Shown piece after piece: positions 26,531 to 35,182 of a DNA stretch of 64,000 nt. The notes beneath the pieces were generated by a model. It saw nothing but the letters and a program-made list of their open reading frames with translations, made no database searches and had not been told where the DNA came from. Position 1 is the first letter of the stretch. Each line of letters begins with the position of its first letter. Both the position numbers and the translations under genes were made by a program. The stretch spans positions 3,410,001-3,474,000 of the forward strand of contig NZ_CP020555.1 of NCBI RefSeq assembly GCF_002080455.1, given 5' to 3'. The stretch comes from Streptomyces sp. Sge12. Its GTDB lineage: Bacteria; Actinomycetota; Actinomycetes; Streptomycetales; Streptomycetaceae.

Positions 26531-27478
26531 TCAGGCCCCCGCGCCGAGCTGGCCCAGTTCCTTGAGCATCGCGAAGAGGTCGAGGGTCTCGTTCTCCGGC
26601 GGGGTCTGCACGGTGGCCGCGGAGCCGTAGTCCGAGTAGTAGGCGTCCATGTTCAGGTCCCCCTGGGGCGTCCCGATGCCGACCTTCATGTGGACGGGGT
26701 AGCCGTCCTTGTTGAGCCACACGTCCATGTCGTAGCCCTTGATGCCGGCCTTCTTCGTGGCCTCGACGAGCTTGGTGCGCTCGGCCTCCGAAAGGACCTT
26801 GGCGCCCTCGTTCACGGCGAGCATCTCCTCGAAGCTCACGGTGCCCTTGTAGTGCTCGGCGTCCACGCCCTCGACCTTCTCGGCCCCCAGGTGCTTCACG
26901 TTCGGCGAGCTGAGCAGCAGGGCGAGCTGCTTGGCCGGGTCCTGGTTCTGGTCCATCGAGCCCATGCCGCTGAGCTTCTTCATCGCCTCGGCGTCGCCGG
27001 AGGCCTCCGCGGCGGCCGTGATGTCCAGCTTCATCCAGCGCTTGCCGTCCAGGCCCTCGGACATCGGGGAGTCCTTCGGCACCTCCATGTACATGACGTT
27101 GTTCGACATGATCATGCGCATGGACTCGGCGCCCGCTCCCGCGGTGAGCCCGCCCTTCATGGTGATGTCCATGACCTGCGGGTCCCAGCCCTGCGTACCG
27201 GTCATCTCCACGTTGCCGCCGGCGCCCGTCGAAGCGGGCATCGACATGGTCATGCGGACCTTGGCCGACTTGGCGGCGGAGGTCTTCTTGTACGCCGCCG
27301 CGAGCGCCTCGGTGGCGGAACCGCCCGCGGCGGGCTTGCTCGGCTGCGCGGAGGACCCGGCTGCGGGCTTGCCGGAGTCCTCCTTCTTCCCGTTCTCGCA
27401 CGCCGTGGCCCCACCCACGAGCAGTACGGCTGCCAGCGCTGCGCCGACGGTCTTCTTCCGGTACGCGGACACGCGCAT
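26531..27478 (-). CDS. LppX/LprG-like secreted lipoprotein (paralogue)
   Basis: 315 residues from ATG 27478, with AAGGGGTGGGGG upstream; a longer frame to 27592 has no support. Signal peptide with lipobox ATAC near residue 27, then a Ser/Gly/Lys/Pro linker. The domain repeats the pattern of the downstream gene: ALAAAYKKT, NVMYMEV, WMKLDI, VDAEHYKGTVSFEEM and MDVWLNKDGYPVHMKV. It probably arose by tandem duplication. An exact 11-bp tandem repeat lies directly upstream. Lipid binding or transfer at the cell surface is inferred from family likeness only. Confidence 0.75.
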   Translation of the reverse strand: MRVSAYRKKTVGAALAAVLLVGGATACENGKKEDSGKPAAGSSAQPSKPAAGGSATEALAAAYKKTSAAKSAKVRMTMSMPASTGAGGNVEMTGTQGWDPQVMDITMKGGLTAGAGAESMRMIMSNNVMYMEVPKDSPMSEGLDGKRWMKLDITAAAEASGDAEAMKKLSGMGSMDQNQDPAKQLALLLSSPNVKHLGAEKVEGVDAEHYKGTVSFEEMLAVNEGAKVLSEAERTKLVEATKKAGIKGYDMDVWLNKDGYPVHMKVGIGTPQGDLNMDAYYSDYGSAATVQTPPENETLDLFAMLKELGQLGAGA

Positions 27479-27488
27479 CCCCCACCCC

Positions 27489-27510
27489 TTGGTCAATCTT
27501 TGGTCAATCT
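27489..27510 (-). promoter_or_regulatory. 11-bp tandem direct repeat before the lipoprotein gene
   Basis: TTGGTCAATCT occurs twice without spacing (27489-27499 and 27500-27510), 11 bases before the ATG at 27478. On the coding strand each copy contains TTGACC. An 11-bp period places both copies on one DNA face, which suits cooperative binding of a response regulator. It may overlap the promoter. Confidence 0.45.
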
Positions 27511-27596
27511 CCTGTTTCAGCGACCCTACGGTGCCACTGGGCCGGATCGCTCCCCCATTTGGCCCCGCCGAGCGGTATGTGGTCATGAACACGCAA

Positions 27597-27636
27597 ACGG
27601 GCCCTTCGCCGCCCTGTGAAGGGGGCGAAGGGCCCG
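27597..27636 (-). terminator. Terminator after rplA
   Basis: Perfect 14-bp stem (ACGGGCCCTTCGCC with GGCGAAGGGCCCGT) and a 12-base loop, 40 bases past the rplA stop. It separates the rplKA transcript from the lipoprotein genes. Confidence 0.85.
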
Positions 27637-27676
27637 TTCGGTCGATCAGATCAGCGAGCCGTAGGGCTCAGCCCGA

Positions 27677-28405
27677 TCAGACAGCAGCCGGGTCTTCCTC
27701 GACGAGGAGGTTCCGGGTGCGGTTCGGGTCCAGCTGGATGCCGGGGCCCATGGTGGTGCTGAGGGCGGCCTTCTTGATGTAGCGGCCCTTCGCGGCGGAC
27801 GGCTTCAGACGAAGGATCTCGTCCAGGGCCGCGCCGTAGTTCTCGACCAGCTTGTCATCGGAGAAGGAGACCTTGCCGATGATGAAGTGCAGGTTCGAGT
27901 GCTTGTCGACGCGGAACTCGATCTTGCCACCCTTGATCTCGGTGACAGCCTTCGCGACGTCCATCGTGACGGTGCCGGTCTTCGGGTTCGGCATGAGGCC
28001 ACGGGGACCGAGCACGCGGCCGAGGCGGCCGACCTTGCCCATGAGGTCCGGGGTGGCCACAACGGCGTCGAACTCGTTCAGGCGGTTGCCCTTGGCGATC
28101 TCGTTGATCAGCTCGTCGTCGCCGACAATGTCGGCGCCGGCGGCTTCCGCGGCCGCAGCACGGTCACCGGTCGCGAAGACCAGGACCCGGGCGGTCTTGC
28201 CGGTGCCGTGCGGGAGGTTCACGGTGCCGCGGACCATCTGGTCGGCCTTGCGCGGGTCTACACCCAGGCGGAAGGCGACCTCGACGGTGCCGTCGAACTT
28301 GGTCGTGGAGGTCTCCTTGGCGAGACGGACGGCCTCGAGCGGGGCGTACAGCTTCTCCCGGTCGACCTTGGCGTCCGCAGCGCGGAGAGTCTTGCTGCGC
28401 TTCAC
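27677..28405 (-). CDS. rplA: 50S ribosomal protein L1
   Basis: 242 residues, full length. It binds 23S rRNA at the L1 stalk that moves deacylated tRNA out of the E site. It begins [15 protein letters not shown] and shows the conserved [14 protein letters not shown] motif in mid-protein. It follows rplK with an 88-base gap and ends before a strong terminator. L1 represses its own operon in many bacteria; no site was recognised. Confidence 0.97.
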   Translation of the reverse strand: MKRSKTLRAADAKVDREKLYAPLEAVRLAKETSTTKFDGTVEVAFRLGVDPRKADQMVRGTVNLPHGTGKTARVLVFATGDRAAAAEAAGADIVGDDELINEIAKGNRLNEFDAVVATPDLMGKVGRLGRVLGPRGLMPNPKTGTVTMDVAKAVTEIKGGKIEFRVDKHSNLHFIIGKVSFSDDKLVENYGAALDEILRLKPSAAKGRYIKKAALSTTMGPGIQLDPNRTRNLLVEEDPAAV

Positions 28406-28493
28406 TTCTGCTCCTGTATTTCGGCTTCAGGCATGGAGTCGTGGTGCGGACCAGCGCTTGGTCCTACCACTGATGGTGCTGGGGGTGGCTGGA

Positions 28494-28928
28494 TCAGCCT
28501 TCGACGGTGACGCCCATCGAACGCGCGGTGCCGGCAATGATCTTGACGGCGGCGTCGATGTCGTTGGCGTTCAGGTCGGGCATCTTCAGCTCGGCGATCT
28601 CCTTGACCTGGGCAGCCGTGAGCTTGGCGACCTTGGTCTTGTGGGGCTCGCCGGAGCCCTTCTCGATGCCCGCGTGCTTCAGGATGAGGCGCGCGGCCGG
28701 CGGAGTCTTGGTGATGAAGGTGAAGGAGCGGTCGTCGTAGACCGTGATCTCCACCGGCACGACCATGCCACGCTGCGACTCGGTCGCGGCGTTGTAGGCC
28801 TTGCAGAACTCCATGATGTTGACGCCGTGCTGACCGAGCGCGGGGCCGACCGGCGGAGCCGGGTTGGCCGCACCGGCCTTGATCTGGAGCTTGATAAGCC
28901 CCGTGACCTTCTTCTTCTTGGGAGGCAT
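28494..28928 (-). CDS. rplK: 50S ribosomal protein L11
   Basis: 144 residues, full length. The N-terminal domain with [15 protein letters not shown] contacts the GTPase centre and is the thiazole-antibiotic (thiostrepton) site; the prolines are all present. The C-terminal rRNA-binding domain ends [19 protein letters not shown]. It is needed for RelA-type stringent response; Streptomyces relC mutants map to this gene. It lies downstream of nusG behind a hairpin. Confidence 0.97.
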
Positions 28929-29034
28929 TGCTCTCTCCGGGTCCTAGTGAGAGTTTTCAGCCGCCGATCCGGTCATCCGGATGGAGGCATACCGCACCAC
29001 GATAACGGGTATCGGTGCGGGGCTAAAAACCGAG

Positions 29035-29070
29035 CAGGTCAGACCGCCCTTCACGGGGCGATCTGACCTG
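29035..29070 (-). terminator. Hairpin between nusG and rplK
   Basis: CAGGTCAGA pairs with TCTGACCTG, and an inner CGCCC pairs with GGGCG past one mismatch. It starts 24 bases past the nusG stop. It may end or attenuate the secE-nusG transcript before rplKA. Confidence 0.7.
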
Positions 29071-29093
29071 TCCGGAAGCTGTCGCTCAGAAGA

Positions 29094-29999
29094 TCAGTTC
29101 TTCTGGATCTGGTCGAAGCTGAGCTCGACCGGGGTCTCGCGGCCGAAGATCTCGACGAGGCCCTTGACCTTCTTCGAGTCGGGGTTGATCTCGTTGATGG
29201 TCGCCTGCAGCGTCGCGAACGGGCCGTCGGTGACGGTGACCGAGTCGCCGACCTCGAAGTCCAGGACCTCGATGGTGCGCTTGACGGCGGGCGCGGGCAG
29301 GCCGGCCTCTTCCGCGGCGGCCTTGGCGGCCTTCTCCTGCGCCTCCGGGGCGAGCATCTTGACGATCTCGTCCAGGGTCAGCGGGTACGGGTCGTACGCG
29401 TTGCCGACGAAGCCGGTGACACCAGGCGTGTTGCGGACGACGCCCCAGGACTCGTTCGTCAGATCCATGCGGACGAGAACGTAACCGGGCAGCTTGTTCT
29501 GCCGGACGTTCTTGCGCTCGCCGTTCTTGATCTGGACGATCTCTTCCTCGGGCACCTCGGCCTGGTAGATGAACTCCTCGACGTTCAGCGAGACGGCACG
29601 CTGCTCGAGGTTGGCCTTCACGCGCTTCTCGTAGCCGGCGTAGGTGTGGATCACGTACCACTCGCCGGGCAGGAGGCGGAGCTCCTCGCGCAGGGCCTGG
29701 ATGGGGTCGACGGGCTCGGCGGGCTCGACCGGAGCGGCCTCCTCGGCCTCTTCCTCGTCGGCCTCGACCTCGTCAGCAGCCTCTTCGACCTCGGCGCCGG
29801 CCTCGATCTCGGTGTCAGCCTCGACCTCGTCCTCGTCGGACTCGACGTGCAGCGCGGCCTCTTCGGCGGCGACACCCGCCTCGGCGTCGGCGAGCTCGAC
29901 CTCGTCGGGGTCCACAGCGTCCGCCGCCTCGACGATGTCGAGCTCGTCCTCGACGGACTCGACGGAGTCGTGGCTCGCGTTCAGGTTCGGGTCAGACAC
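29094..29999 (-). CDS. nusG: Transcription termination/antitermination factor NusG, acidic N-terminal extension
   Basis: 301 residues from GTG 29999 ([11 protein letters not shown]), with AGGAAG upstream. Residues 1 to about 110 are a low-complexity acidic tail dominated by Glu, Asp and Ala. The NGN domain begins at about 114 ([16 protein letters not shown]), and the KOW motif lies near 247-261 ([15 protein letters not shown]). NusG couples RNA polymerase to Rho and to the ribosome. The usual NusG is about 180 residues; long acidic tails are known in actinobacteria but their role is unclear. It lies 83 bases downstream of secE. Confidence 0.95.
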   Translation of the reverse strand: MSDPNLNASHDSVESVEDELDIVEAADAVDPDEVELADAEAGVAAEEAALHVESDEDEVEADTEIEAGAEVEEAADEVEADEEEAEEAAPVEPAEPVDPIQALREELRLLPGEWYVIHTYAGYEKRVKANLEQRAVSLNVEEFIYQAEVPEEEIVQIKNGERKNVRQNKLPGYVLVRMDLTNESWGVVRNTPGVTGFVGNAYDPYPLTLDEIVKMLAPEAQEKAAKAAAEEAGLPAPAVKRTIEVLDFEVGDSVTVTDGPFATLQATINEINPDSKKVKGLVEIFGRETPVELSFDQIQKN

Positions 30000-30082
30000 G
30001 GTGGCTGCTTCTTCCTGGATACAAAAGGTGGTGGAACATGCGAAAACGGGCGACACCCATCAGGCGCCGCCCTCCGCGGGGA

Positions 30083-30364
30083 TCAGCCGAAGACGAACTT
30101 GATGGCTTTTTCAAACCCAAAGTCAATCACGGTCACCAGACCGATCATGATGACGACGAAGACAATCACCACGGTGGTGTACGTCGTGAGCTGGTTACGA
30201 GTAGGCCAGACAACCTTGCGGAGTTCCGCGACGATCTGGCGGTAGAAAAGCGCGAGCCGGCCCAGAGGGCCCTTCTTGCCGCGCTTGCCGCCCTTGCGGG
30301 CCTTCTTCTCGCGCGTCTCGTCCTCGGCGTCAGGCATGTCGATGGAGCCCAGGGCGTCCGTCAC
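30083..30364 (-). CDS. secE: Preprotein translocase subunit SecE
   Basis: 93 residues from GTG 30364, with AGGTGAGAG upstream; very long alternative frames run out of homology. A charged Lys/Arg/Gly-rich N-terminal region precedes the conserved amphipathic segment (LALFYRQIVAELRKVVWPTRNQL) and one transmembrane helix (VVIVFVVIMIGLVTVIDF). It is the essential clamp subunit of SecYEG. The gene order tRNA-Trp, secE, nusG, rplK, rplA is the standard actinobacterial one. Confidence 0.95.
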   Translation of the reverse strand: MTDALGSIDMPDAEDETREKKARKGGKRGKKGPLGRLALFYRQIVAELRKVVWPTRNQLTTYTTVVIVFVVIMIGLVTVIDFGFEKAIKFVFG

Positions 30365-30470
30365 GTCTCTCACCTGAATCCGGGTCGTGGCCGTACCGCG
30401 CCCGGTTGCGCCGCACGGCGTTGCATCTAAGTACGTACCTGCGCACACACGTCCGAGATGGAGTGTGGAG

Positions 30471-30543
30471 CAGGGCCGGAGGGACTCGAACCCCCAACCG
30501 CTGGTTTTGGAGACCAGTGCTCTACCAATTGAGCTACGACCCT
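30471..30543 (-). tRNA. tRNA-Trp (CCA anticodon)
   Basis: 73 bases. The acceptor stem AGGGTCG pairs with CGGCCCT (one G-U), with discriminator G. The anticodon arm is CTGGT-CTCCAAA-ACCAG with anticodon CCA; the T loop is TTCGAGT. The 3' CCA is not encoded. It lies upstream of secE on the same strand. Confidence 0.97.
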
Positions 30544-30736
30544 TTGCGTCCCCCAACCTACCGCATCCGAGCGAGTGCACGGAGTGCTCACGCTTCTCAG
30601 CGGCTGGCGAGGTCCAACGACAGGTGAGTGTACGTGAACCGGGCCGTGACGTCGAACAGCACCCGACCTGACATGCAGCAGTCCGTTGACTGAAACGGTG
30701 TGCGGCGCTTCTTTGCCGTCTGGGACGATTGCTCGT

Positions 30737-31963
30737 ATGACCTCTGCAACGCCTTCCTCCGAGCGCCGGGTGTCCGCCCGAATCGGCGCCATTTCCGAGT
30801 CCGCCACCCTCGCCGTGGACGCCAAGGCCAAGGCCCTCAAGGCCGCCGGACGCCCGGTGATCGGGTTCGGCGCCGGCGAGCCCGACTTCCCGACCCCGGA
30901 CTACATCGTCGAGGCCGCGGTCGAGGCCTGCCGCAACCCCAAGTACCACCGCTACACGCCGGCCGGCGGCCTGCCCGAGCTCAAGGCCGCGATCGCCGCC
31001 AAGACGCTGCGGGACTCCGGCTACGAGGTCGAGGCCTCGCAGGTCCTCGTGACCAACGGCGGCAAGCAGGCGATCTACGAGGCCTTCGCGGCCGTCCTGG
31101 ACCCGGGTGACGAGGTCATCGTCCCGGCTCCGTACTGGACCACCTACCCGGAGTCGATCCGTCTCGCCGGCGGTGTCCCGGTCGAGGTCGTCGCCGACGA
31201 GACCACCGGCTACCGGGTGTCCGTCGAGCAGCTGGAGGCCGCGCGCACCGAGCGCACCAAGGTCGTCCTGTTCGTCTCCCCGTCCAACCCGACGGGTGCG
31301 GTCTACAGCGAGGCCGACGCCCGCGCGATCGGCGAGTGGGCCGCCGAGCACGGCCTGTGGGTGCTGACGGACGAGATCTACGAGCACCTGGTGTACGGCG
31401 ACGCGAAGTTCACCTCGCTGCCCGTGCTGGTTCCGGCCCTGCGCGACAAGTGCATCGTGGTCAACGGCGTCGCCAAGACGTACGCCATGACCGGCTGGCG
31501 CGTGGGCTGGATCATCGCCCCGCAGGACGTCATCAAGGCCGCGACCAACCTCCAGTCGCACGCCACCTCCAACGTCTCCAACGTGGCCCAGGTCGCGGCG
31601 CTCGCCGCCGTCTCGGGCAACCTGGACGCGGTCGCGGAGATGCGCAAGGCCTTCGACCGCCGCCGCCAGACCATGGTCAAGATGCTGAACGAGATCGACG
31701 GCGTCCTCTGCCCCACCCCCGAGGGCGCGTTCTACGCGTACCCGTCGGTGAAGGAGCTGCTCGGCAAGGAGATCCGCGGCAAGCGCCCGCAGACCTCCGT
31801 CGAGCTCGCGGCCCTGATCCTGGACGAGGTCGAGGTCGCGGTCGTCCCGGGCGAGGCCTTCGGCACCCCCGGCTACCTGCGCCTGTCCTACGCCCTGGGC
31901 GACGAGGACCTGGTGGAGGGCGTCTCCCGCATCCAGAAGCTCCTGGCCGAAGCCAAGGCCTGA
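30737..31963 (+). CDS. aspC: Pyridoxal-phosphate aspartate aminotransferase, class I
   Basis: 408 residues from ATG 30737; a 17-residue longer frame is not supported. Transfers the amino group between aspartate and 2-oxoglutarate. Visible are [11 protein letters not shown] at 44-54, YWTTYP at 133-138, [10 protein letters not shown] at 181-190, DEIYEHLVY at 212-220 and the PLP lysine K247 in [14 protein letters not shown]. It matches the fold type I prokaryotic aspartate/prephenate aminotransferase group (Ib), so some activity on prephenate is possible. It is divergent from tRNA-Trp and ends at a strong terminator. Confidence 0.9.
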   Translation: MTSATPSSERRVSARIGAISESATLAVDAKAKALKAAGRPVIGFGAGEPDFPTPDYIVEAAVEACRNPKYHRYTPAGGLPELKAAIAAKTLRDSGYEVEASQVLVTNGGKQAIYEAFAAVLDPGDEVIVPAPYWTTYPESIRLAGGVPVEVVADETTGYRVSVEQLEAARTERTKVVLFVSPSNPTGAVYSEADARAIGEWAAEHGLWVLTDEIYEHLVYGDAKFTSLPVLVPALRDKCIVVNGVAKTYAMTGWRVGWIIAPQDVIKAATNLQSHATSNVSNVAQVAALAAVSGNLDAVAEMRKAFDRRRQTMVKMLNEIDGVLCPTPEGAFYAYPSVKELLGKEIRGKRPQTSVELAALILDEVEVAVVPGEAFGTPGYLRLSYALGDEDLVEGVSRIQKLLAEAKA

Positions 31964-31980
31964 CGCGGCCCGCGGCACAA

Positions 31981-32017
31981 CCTGGGCGGCGGCACCCTCG
32001 AGGTGCCGCCGCCCAGG
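31981..32017 (+). terminator. Terminator after the aminotransferase
   Basis: A perfect 16-bp stem (CCTGGGCGGCGGCACC with GGTGCCGCCGCCCAGG) and a 5-base loop begins 17 bases past the stop. Confidence 0.88.
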
Positions 32018-32030
32018 CGCTTCCCGGCCC

Positions 32031-32073
32031 CGCCGGCGTTTGAGGCGCGGGGGTCCGGGGGCAGCGCCCCCGG
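32031..32073. repeat. GC-rich intergenic repeat, copy 1
   Basis: The core begins CGCCGGCGTTTGAGGCGC and runs into GGTCCGGGGGCAGCGCCCCCGG, a small palindrome. The first 22 bases are identical, in the opposite orientation, to 62238-62259. Short repeats of this form are frequent between Streptomyces genes; function unknown. Confidence 0.7.
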
Positions 32074-32164
32074 CAACGGCGCCGCGCCCGCTCACGCGTT
32101 CGCGCAAGCCCCCGATCGGTAAAACCCCCTCCCGCCGAGCGCAGCGGTACGGCAGGATCACCAG

Positions 32165-33184
32165 ATGGAGCACGCACGCGATCTCACGCTTCTGCCGAAG
32201 GCCCACCTCCACCTGCACTTCACCGGGTCGATGCGACCATCGACCCTGCTGGAGCTCGCGGACAAGTACGGTGTGCGCCTTCCCGACGCCCTGACGGCCG
32301 GGGAGCCGCCCAAGCTCCGTGCCACCGACGAGCGCGGCTGGTTCCGCTTCCAGCGGCTCTACGACGCCGCGCGCTCCTGTCTGCGTGAGCCCGACGACAT
32401 CCGGCGCCTGGTCCGCGAGGCCGCGGAGGAAGACGTACGGGACGGCAGCGGCTGGCTGGAGATCCAGGTGGATCCCACCTCCTACGCCCCCCTGCTCGGC
32501 GGGATGATCCCGGCGGTCGAGATCATCCTCGACGCCGTCGACTCCGCCTCCCGCGAGACCGGCCTCGGCATGCGGGTCCTCATCGCCGCCAACCGCATGA
32601 AGCACCCCCTCGACGCCCGCACCCTCGCCCGTCTCGCCGTCCGCTACGCCGACCGCGGCATCGTCGGCTTCGGCCTCTCCAACGACGAGCGCCGCGGCAT
32701 GGCCCGCGACTTCGACCGGGCCTTCGCCATCGCCCGCGAGGGCGGTCTCCTCGCCGCCCCGCACGGCGGCGAGCTCACCGGCCCGGCCTCCGTCCGCGAC
32801 TGCCTCGACGACCTGCACGCCTCCCGCATCGGGCACGGCGTCCGGGCCGCCGAGGACCCCCGGCTCCTCAAGCGGCTCGCCGACCGGCAGATCACGTGCG
32901 AGGTCTGCCCGGCCTCCAACGTCGCCCTCGGGGTCTACGAGCGGCCCGAGGACGTCCCGCTGCGCACCCTGTTCGAGGCCGGGGTCCCCATGGCGCTGGG
33001 CGCCGACGACCCGTTGCTCTTCGGGTCCCGGCTGGCGGCCCAGTACGAGATCGCCCGCCGCCACCACGCCTTCACGGACGCGGAACTCGCCGAGCTGGCC
33101 CGCCAGTCGGTGCGCGGGAGCGCGGCGCCCGACGACGTACAGGCCAAGCTGCTGGCGGGGATCGACCACTGGCTCACCGGGTGA
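32165..33184 (+). CDS. Adenosine deaminase family protein
   Basis: 339 residues from ATG 32165. TIM-barrel metal-dependent hydrolase. Zinc ligands H16 and H18 lie in KAHLHLHFTGSM; HGGE supplies the next His and the catalytic Glu; SRIGHGVRA supplies another His; GADDPLLF supplies the Asp ligands. The usual HLDG after the HxH is replaced by HFTG, removing the Asp that in classical adenosine deaminase contacts the ribose. The true substrate may therefore differ, for example another purine nucleoside or base. Its stop overlaps the convergent gene at 33174. It lies downstream of the aminotransferase, separated by a terminator. Confidence 0.8.
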   Translation: MEHARDLTLLPKAHLHLHFTGSMRPSTLLELADKYGVRLPDALTAGEPPKLRATDERGWFRFQRLYDAARSCLREPDDIRRLVREAAEEDVRDGSGWLEIQVDPTSYAPLLGGMIPAVEIILDAVDSASRETGLGMRVLIAANRMKHPLDARTLARLAVRYADRGIVGFGLSNDERRGMARDFDRAFAIAREGGLLAAPHGGELTGPASVRDCLDDLHASRIGHGVRAAEDPRLLKRLADRQITCEVCPASNVALGVYERPEDVPLRTLFEAGVPMALGADDPLLFGSRLAAQYEIARRHHAFTDAELAELARQSVRGSAAPDDVQAKLLAGIDHWLTG

Positions 33185-33590
33185 GCCGCAGGTCCCCCTC
33201 GTAGCAGTCGGCGCGCACCCGGCCGCCGTCGAGGAAGCCGATCTCCAGGTGGGTGCGGCCCTGTGCGGGCAGCGCGAACTCGGCGACCGAGGCGACGGTC
33301 TCGCCGAGGTGCCGCAGGAAGGGGTGGTCGCCGAGGTCCTCGCCGACCTCGATGCGGCCCCACTCCCCCATGTCGTACGCCTCGTGGGGTGCGGCGGACT
33401 CGACGATGAGGCACTGGTCGGATCCGGTGGTGATCCGGATGGTGTCGCCGATGCTGTCGATCAGCCAGACGTCGAGGGGCGCCTCGGAGCGTTCGCCGTC
33501 ACTGATGTGCCAGGACGCGACGACTCGGCTGAGCGTGCGCCCCACGAGACGGGTGGGGTCCGTACCGGCCCCGTGCAGGGGACAGAGCAT
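33174..33590 (-). CDS. Conserved hypothetical protein
   Basis: 138 residues, soluble, no signal peptide and no known motif. It begins MLCPLHGAGTDPTRLVGRTL and is mostly short beta-type segments (WLIDSIGDTIRITTGSDQCLIV). Its 3' end overlaps the 3' end of the deaminase by 11 bases in convergent orientation. It ends 17 bases upstream of the murB stop region and is read in the same direction as murB, so read-through co-transcription is possible. Codon use looks native. No function can be proposed. Confidence 0.6.
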   Translation of the reverse strand: MLCPLHGAGTDPTRLVGRTLSRVVASWHISDGERSEAPLDVWLIDSIGDTIRITTGSDQCLIVESAAPHEAYDMGEWGRIEVGEDLGDHPFLRHLGETVASVAEFALPAQGRTHLEIGFLDGGRVRADCYEGDLRLTR

Positions 33591-33606
33591 GGGCGGCCGG
33601 GGCTCC

Positions 33607-34662
33607 TCAGATGCTGACGCCGACCGTCACCGGCTCGTTGACCAGGGTGACGCCGAAGGCCGCGTGGACACCCGCGACGACCTCGCGGGCCAGGGTGAGG
33701 AGGTCCTCGGTGGTGGCCTCGCCGCGGTTGGTGAGGGCGAGGGTGTGCTTCGTGGAGATGCGCGCGGGGCCGGTGCCGTAGCCCTTGGTGAAGCCGGCCT
33801 TGTCGATCAGCCAGGCCGCGCTGGTCTTCGTACGGCCGTCACCGGCGGGGTACGCGGGCGGGGCGGTGTCGGGGCCGAGGCGGTCCTGGACGCGGGTGAG
33901 GAAGGCGGCGTAGGCCTCGTCGGTCAGGATCGGGTTGTGGAAGAAGGAGCCGGCCGACCAGGTGTCGTGGTCAGCGGGGTCGAGCACCATGCCCTTGCCG
34001 GCGCGCAGGCGCAGCACGGTCTCGCGGGCGGTGGCGGCGGGGACCCGGTCGCCGGCCCCGACACCGAGGGCGCGGGCGGTCTCGGGGTACTTGATCGGCG
34101 CGGACAGGCCGCCGGCGTCTTCCAGGGCGAAGCGCACGCGCAGCACGACGTAGCGGTCGGGCTGGTCCTTGAAGGTGCTGTTGCGGTACCGGAAGGCGCA
34201 GTCGGCGGCGCTCAGGGTGACCGTTTCGCCGGTGGTGCGGTCGTAGGCGACGACCTCGGTGATGGTGTCGCAGACCTCTTGGCCGTACGCCCCGACGTTC
34301 TGGATCGGGGTGGCGCCGGCGGAGCCGGGGATGCCGGCGAGGCACTCGATACCGGCCAGGCCGGCCTCGACGGTGCGGGCGACGGCGTCGCTCCAGTTCT
34401 CGCCGGCGGCGAGCTCCAGCCGCGTCCCGTCCAGGTCGAAGCCGGTGGTCGCGATGCGCAGTGCGGTGCCGTCGAAGCCCCGGTCGCCGATGACCAGGTT
34501 GCTGCCGCCGCCGATGATCAGGAGCGGGGTGCCGCTCTCGTCCGCGGCGCGCACGGTGGCGACGACCTCGGCGTCGGTGGTCGCGGTGACCAGGCGGGCG
34601 GCGGGACCACCGAGACGGAAGGTGGTCAGCGGGGCGAGGGGGGCATCGTGGAGTTCCTGCAC
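33607..34662 (-). CDS. murB: UDP-N-acetylenolpyruvoylglucosamine reductase
   Basis: 351 residues from GTG 34662 (VQELHDAPLAPLTTFRLGG). FAD enzyme that reduces the enolpyruvyl ether to form UDP-MurNAc in peptidoglycan synthesis. The FAD motif PLLIIGGGSNLVIGD is near residue 46, GIPGSAGATPIQNVGAYGQE follows, and FRYRNSTFK and a C-terminal NEP segment provide the active-site Arg and Glu. The AGSFFHNPIL segment supplies the Ser that protonates the enol. The start lies only 9 bases after a terminator-type inverted repeat, and no Shine-Dalgarno sequence is seen; a TACTCT box 7 bases upstream suggests a leaderless mRNA. Confidence 0.95.
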   Translation of the reverse strand: MQELHDAPLAPLTTFRLGGPAARLVTATTDAEVVATVRAADESGTPLLIIGGGSNLVIGDRGFDGTALRIATTGFDLDGTRLELAAGENWSDAVARTVEAGLAGIECLAGIPGSAGATPIQNVGAYGQEVCDTITEVVAYDRTTGETVTLSAADCAFRYRNSTFKDQPDRYVVLRVRFALEDAGGLSAPIKYPETARALGVGAGDRVPAATARETVLRLRAGKGMVLDPADHDTWSAGSFFHNPILTDEAYAAFLTRVQDRLGPDTAPPAYPAGDGRTKTSAAWLIDKAGFTKGYGTGPARISTKHTLALTNRGEATTEDLLTLAREVVAGVHAAFGVTLVNEPVTVGVSI

Positions 34663-34670
34663 GTGGACAA

Positions 34671-34719
34671 GAGTACGGTCCGTGCCTCTCGCATCCCTGC
34701 GGGGCCACGGACCGTACTC
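34671..34719 (-). terminator. 14-bp inverted repeat before murB
   Basis: GAGTACGGTCCGTG and CACGGACCGTACTC are perfect complements separated by 21 bases. It lies between the stop of the monooxygenase-like gene (34743) and murB (34662). It probably terminates the upstream gene, but its distal arm also contains the likely murB -10 region, so it may act on murB as well. Confidence 0.65.
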
Positions 34720-34742
34720 GCTCGTCCCCCCTGCCTGCCGGG

Positions 34743-35141
34743 TCAGTGGCTCGACTTCTGCTCGGTGAGGCGGCGCTCGGCCTCGGCCCAGGTGAGGGGC
34801 AGCTCGGCGGCCGGGACGGTCCAGTAGGTGAAGACCGACTCCTTCATGTACGCGCTGGCTGCGCGGGAGCTGGTGCGGTGGGGCTCGCTGCGCGCGAAGC
34901 GGTACAGCGCGTCCCGGTCCTCCCATGCGGAGAGGGTCAGGAAGGTCCGGCGCAGGACCCGGGCGCGCAGGGCGACGCCGTGGGCGCCGGGGGCCTTGCG
35001 CATCTGGAGGATGATGCCGGGCGCCTTGAGGAAGAACCGGACGGCGCCGGCGAGGGTGGCGGTCTCGAAACGGGAGGCCATGACGTAGACCTCGGCGTCG
35101 GGGGCGGCCGCGGTGGGCGTGGACCAGGGAATGTCGGGCAT
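34743..35141 (-). CDS. Small monooxygenase-like (ferredoxin-fold, DUF3291-type) protein
   Basis: 132 residues from ATG 35141. Alpha/beta layout with EVYVMASRFETATLAGAVRFF, FLTLSAWEDRDALYRFARS and a C-terminal YWTVPAAELPLTWAEAERRL. This resembles small dimeric ferredoxin-like proteins related to antibiotic-biosynthesis monooxygenases. No cofactor motif is present, as is usual in that group. It lies 41 bases downstream of the efflux gene, on the same strand, and may be co-regulated by the TetR protein. Substrate unknown. Confidence 0.6.
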   Translation of the reverse strand: MPDIPWSTPTAAAPDAEVYVMASRFETATLAGAVRFFLKAPGIILQMRKAPGAHGVALRARVLRRTFLTLSAWEDRDALYRFARSEPHRTSSRAASAYMKESVFTYWTVPAAELPLTWAEAERRLTEQKSSH

Positions 35142-35182
35142 GACGCGTGCTCCTTGGCGGTCGAGGTTGCGGGTGGGGTGGG

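Noticed and set aside
30083..33169. 1028-residue minus-strand frame joining secE to the tRNA-Trp and deaminase regions
   Set aside because: It crosses a tRNA gene and the opposite strands of three genes; only its last 93 residues are SecE.
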